From positions 1-29,572 of IMG/VR virus record IMGVR_UViG_3300038429_000025: 29,572 nt of DNA; one strand, written 5' to 3'. Of this stretch, positions 28,434 to 29,572 are shown piece after piece (within the stretch, counting starts at the first letter, position 1; every line of letters begins with the position of its first letter). The notes under the pieces are model-generated. The model did no database searches. It worked only from the letters and a program-made list of their open reading frames with translations, and was not told the origin of the DNA. The DNA comes from a virus. Made by a program: the position numbers and the translations under genes.

Positions 28434-29474
28434 ATGGCAGCAACTATTGATCCCCAAACAATCCTCACTGAATCTGAAAATCTTGTTAATGATTTTTTAA
28501 GTAGAATTGACGACTCAATAAGCAACTTACAGAACTTTGTTGACGGTCGCACTACTTATGTAACTTACAATCCTCCTACTGCGTTTGCTCCTTCGGCTCC
28601 TGCGCCGATTCCTTTAGATCAGTTACCGGTTTTAACCCCTGCAATTCTTGATGCTGACTTTGGAAATCCTCTGTCTGAAATGGACGCCTATAAAGGGCAT
28701 GTTTATATCGCTCCTATTCTCGATCAAATGGAAGCGACTTTAACCGGGTGGATCAACTCTAAGACTCTGGCCGGGGTGGATGCGGCTGGAAATCTGCTGA
28801 CTTCTGGTGGGGTTGGGATTGATTCGACTACCCAAAACGCCATATACCAGAATGGACGGCAGAGAGATTTACTTGCTCTCTCTGATGCGCTCGATGCCAT
28901 AGCTTCAAGAGATGCGAAGAGAGGTTTTGCTTATCCGACTTCACGGAGAGCTTCTGATGCGGCTATTGTCGAGTTCCAACAGAATTACGAGAATCGAAGC
29001 TGGCAGATCACGGCTCTCATGTCCGACTTGGCTCAAAAGAATATCCAACTGGCAATACAAAGCAATATGAGTATAGAAGGGTTACATGCCTCTTTTGCTC
29101 AAGGCTTCGGTAGTCTCTTCCTGAACTTGAAAAAGTTGATTGTGGATACTTTTAAGGTGGAGGTCGATGAAAGAGTAGAAGTATTTAAAGCTCAACTCTC
29201 GGCAGTCATAGCCGGTTATCAACTCTCTGAAATCAATGGTAAACTGTCTATTTCTTTCCAGGAATTGCTTTTGAAACAATGGGAAATCCTGACTGAAACA
29301 TCTACTGACAGAGTGAAGAGCCTTATTGCACAAGCTGAAGAGGGGAATAGGATACAGCTTGAGGCTGCTAAAGCTCTTGTTTCCTCTTTGGAGAGCATAA
29401 TTCAGGCGGCATTATTCCAGACAAACGGAGTAGTGGCGCAGATAGATAGTCAGACTTCAGGAAGTAGTGCATAA
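28434..29474 (+). CDS. Helical virion protein, 346 aa
   Basis: The ATG follows the preceding stop by one base, and AGAGGA lies upstream. The first 100 residues have a short helix and a Pro-rich segment (FAPSAPAPIPLDQLPVLTP). From residue about 140 on it is almost continuous amphipathic helix (RQRDLLALSDALDAIASRDAKR, FQQNYENRSWQITALMSDLAQKN, then long QA/E-rich helices) with heptad character. Such proteins in late operons are often internal virion or ejection proteins, or tail rod proteins. It is Gln/Ser-rich with no Cys, unlike its neighbours. No specific family is recognised. Confidence 0.6.
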   Translation: MAATIDPQTILTESENLVNDFLSRIDDSISNLQNFVDGRTTYVTYNPPTAFAPSAPAPIPLDQLPVLTPAILDADFGNPLSEMDAYKGHVYIAPILDQMEATLTGWINSKTLAGVDAAGNLLTSGGVGIDSTTQNAIYQNGRQRDLLALSDALDAIASRDAKRGFAYPTSRRASDAAIVEFQQNYENRSWQITALMSDLAQKNIQLAIQSNMSIEGLHASFAQGFGSLFLNLKKLIVDTFKVEVDERVEVFKAQLSAVIAGYQLSEINGKLSISFQELLLKQWEILTETSTDRVKSLIAQAEEGNRIQLEAAKALVSSLESIIQAALFQTNGVVAQIDSQTSGSSA

Positions 29475-29484
29475 GGAGTTAATC

Positions 29485-29572
29485 ATGATCTCTCCGCAAA
29501 TTGAAAACCTTGTCAGAATGAAAGTTCAGCAATCCAATGTGATGTTGGCCTCTCAACCGCAACCGGGTCAAG
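29485..29572 (+). CDS. Partial gene at window edge
   Basis: AAGGAGT (29473-29479) precedes ATG 29485, and the frame stays open for 29 codons to the end of the window (MISPQIENLVRMKVQQSNVM, then Ser/Gln/Pro-rich). It continues the late operon 10 bases after the helical protein gene. Too little is present to identify it. Confidence 0.6.
   Translation, partial: MISPQIENLVRMKVQQSNVMLASQPQPGQ

Overview
The window is a stretch of a tailed double-stranded DNA phage or prophage (Caudoviricetes). It carries the packaging, head and tail-tip/fibre genes, all on the + strand. The order is small terminase, large terminase, portal, scaffold, major capsid protein, head-tail adaptor, nozzle-like proteins and fibres, and it is unmistakable. 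Sigma70-type promoters and good Shine-Dalgarno (SD) sites point to a bacterial, probably Gram-negative, host. The sequence does not identify the host, and many predicted proteins match no family I can name, so an environmental or uncultivated phage is likely. No tape-measure, tail-tube or sheath gene follows the adaptor, which suggests a short-tailed (podovirus-like) virion, although the window stops before the end of the module.

Region 1 (1-2095) holds an HNH nuclease, a Sf6-like small terminase with its own strong promoter, a 430-bp non-coding stretch with a GC-rich hairpin, and a zinc-finger plus ribbon-helix-helix protein behind a near-consensus promoter. Region 2 (2148-5759) is an accessory island that separates the small terminase from the large one. 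It contains a uniform 228-bp degenerate hexamer tandem repeat (G-N-G-G-T-C, 38 units), a truncated DNA methyltransferase-like gene joined in frame to a small Cys-rich protein, a minimal tyrosine recombinase in an operon of ATGA overlaps, a cluster of three hairpin terminators, decayed reading frames and a DUF1064-type nuclease.

Region 3 (5868-10046) holds the large terminase, interrupted exactly at its Walker B/catalytic Glu site by a 377-residue LAGLIDADG intein, followed by three small genes of unknown function. Region 4 (10047-10302) is a compact control region. A consensus promoter starts transcription inside the 5' arm of an upstream terminator, and the new transcript then meets a second, very strong terminator. 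That terminator can compete with alternative pairings and with a 10-codon leader peptide.

Region 5 (10303-18072) encodes a 46-aa protein, portal, a small protein, scaffold, major capsid protein with a signal-peptide-like N-terminus, several small virion proteins and an SU10-type adaptor. Region 6 (18075-29572) encodes nozzle-like and fibre proteins, including one with seven LPVAS-type repeats and one with a collagen-like Gly-X-Y tract. It also holds a Cys-rich group of genes likely to be surface exposed, a helical internal or tail protein, and the start of one more gene cut by the window edge. The most interesting signals are the hexamer repeat next to the methyltransferase remnant, the attenuator-like late leader, the intein, and the membrane-like N-terminus of the capsid protein.
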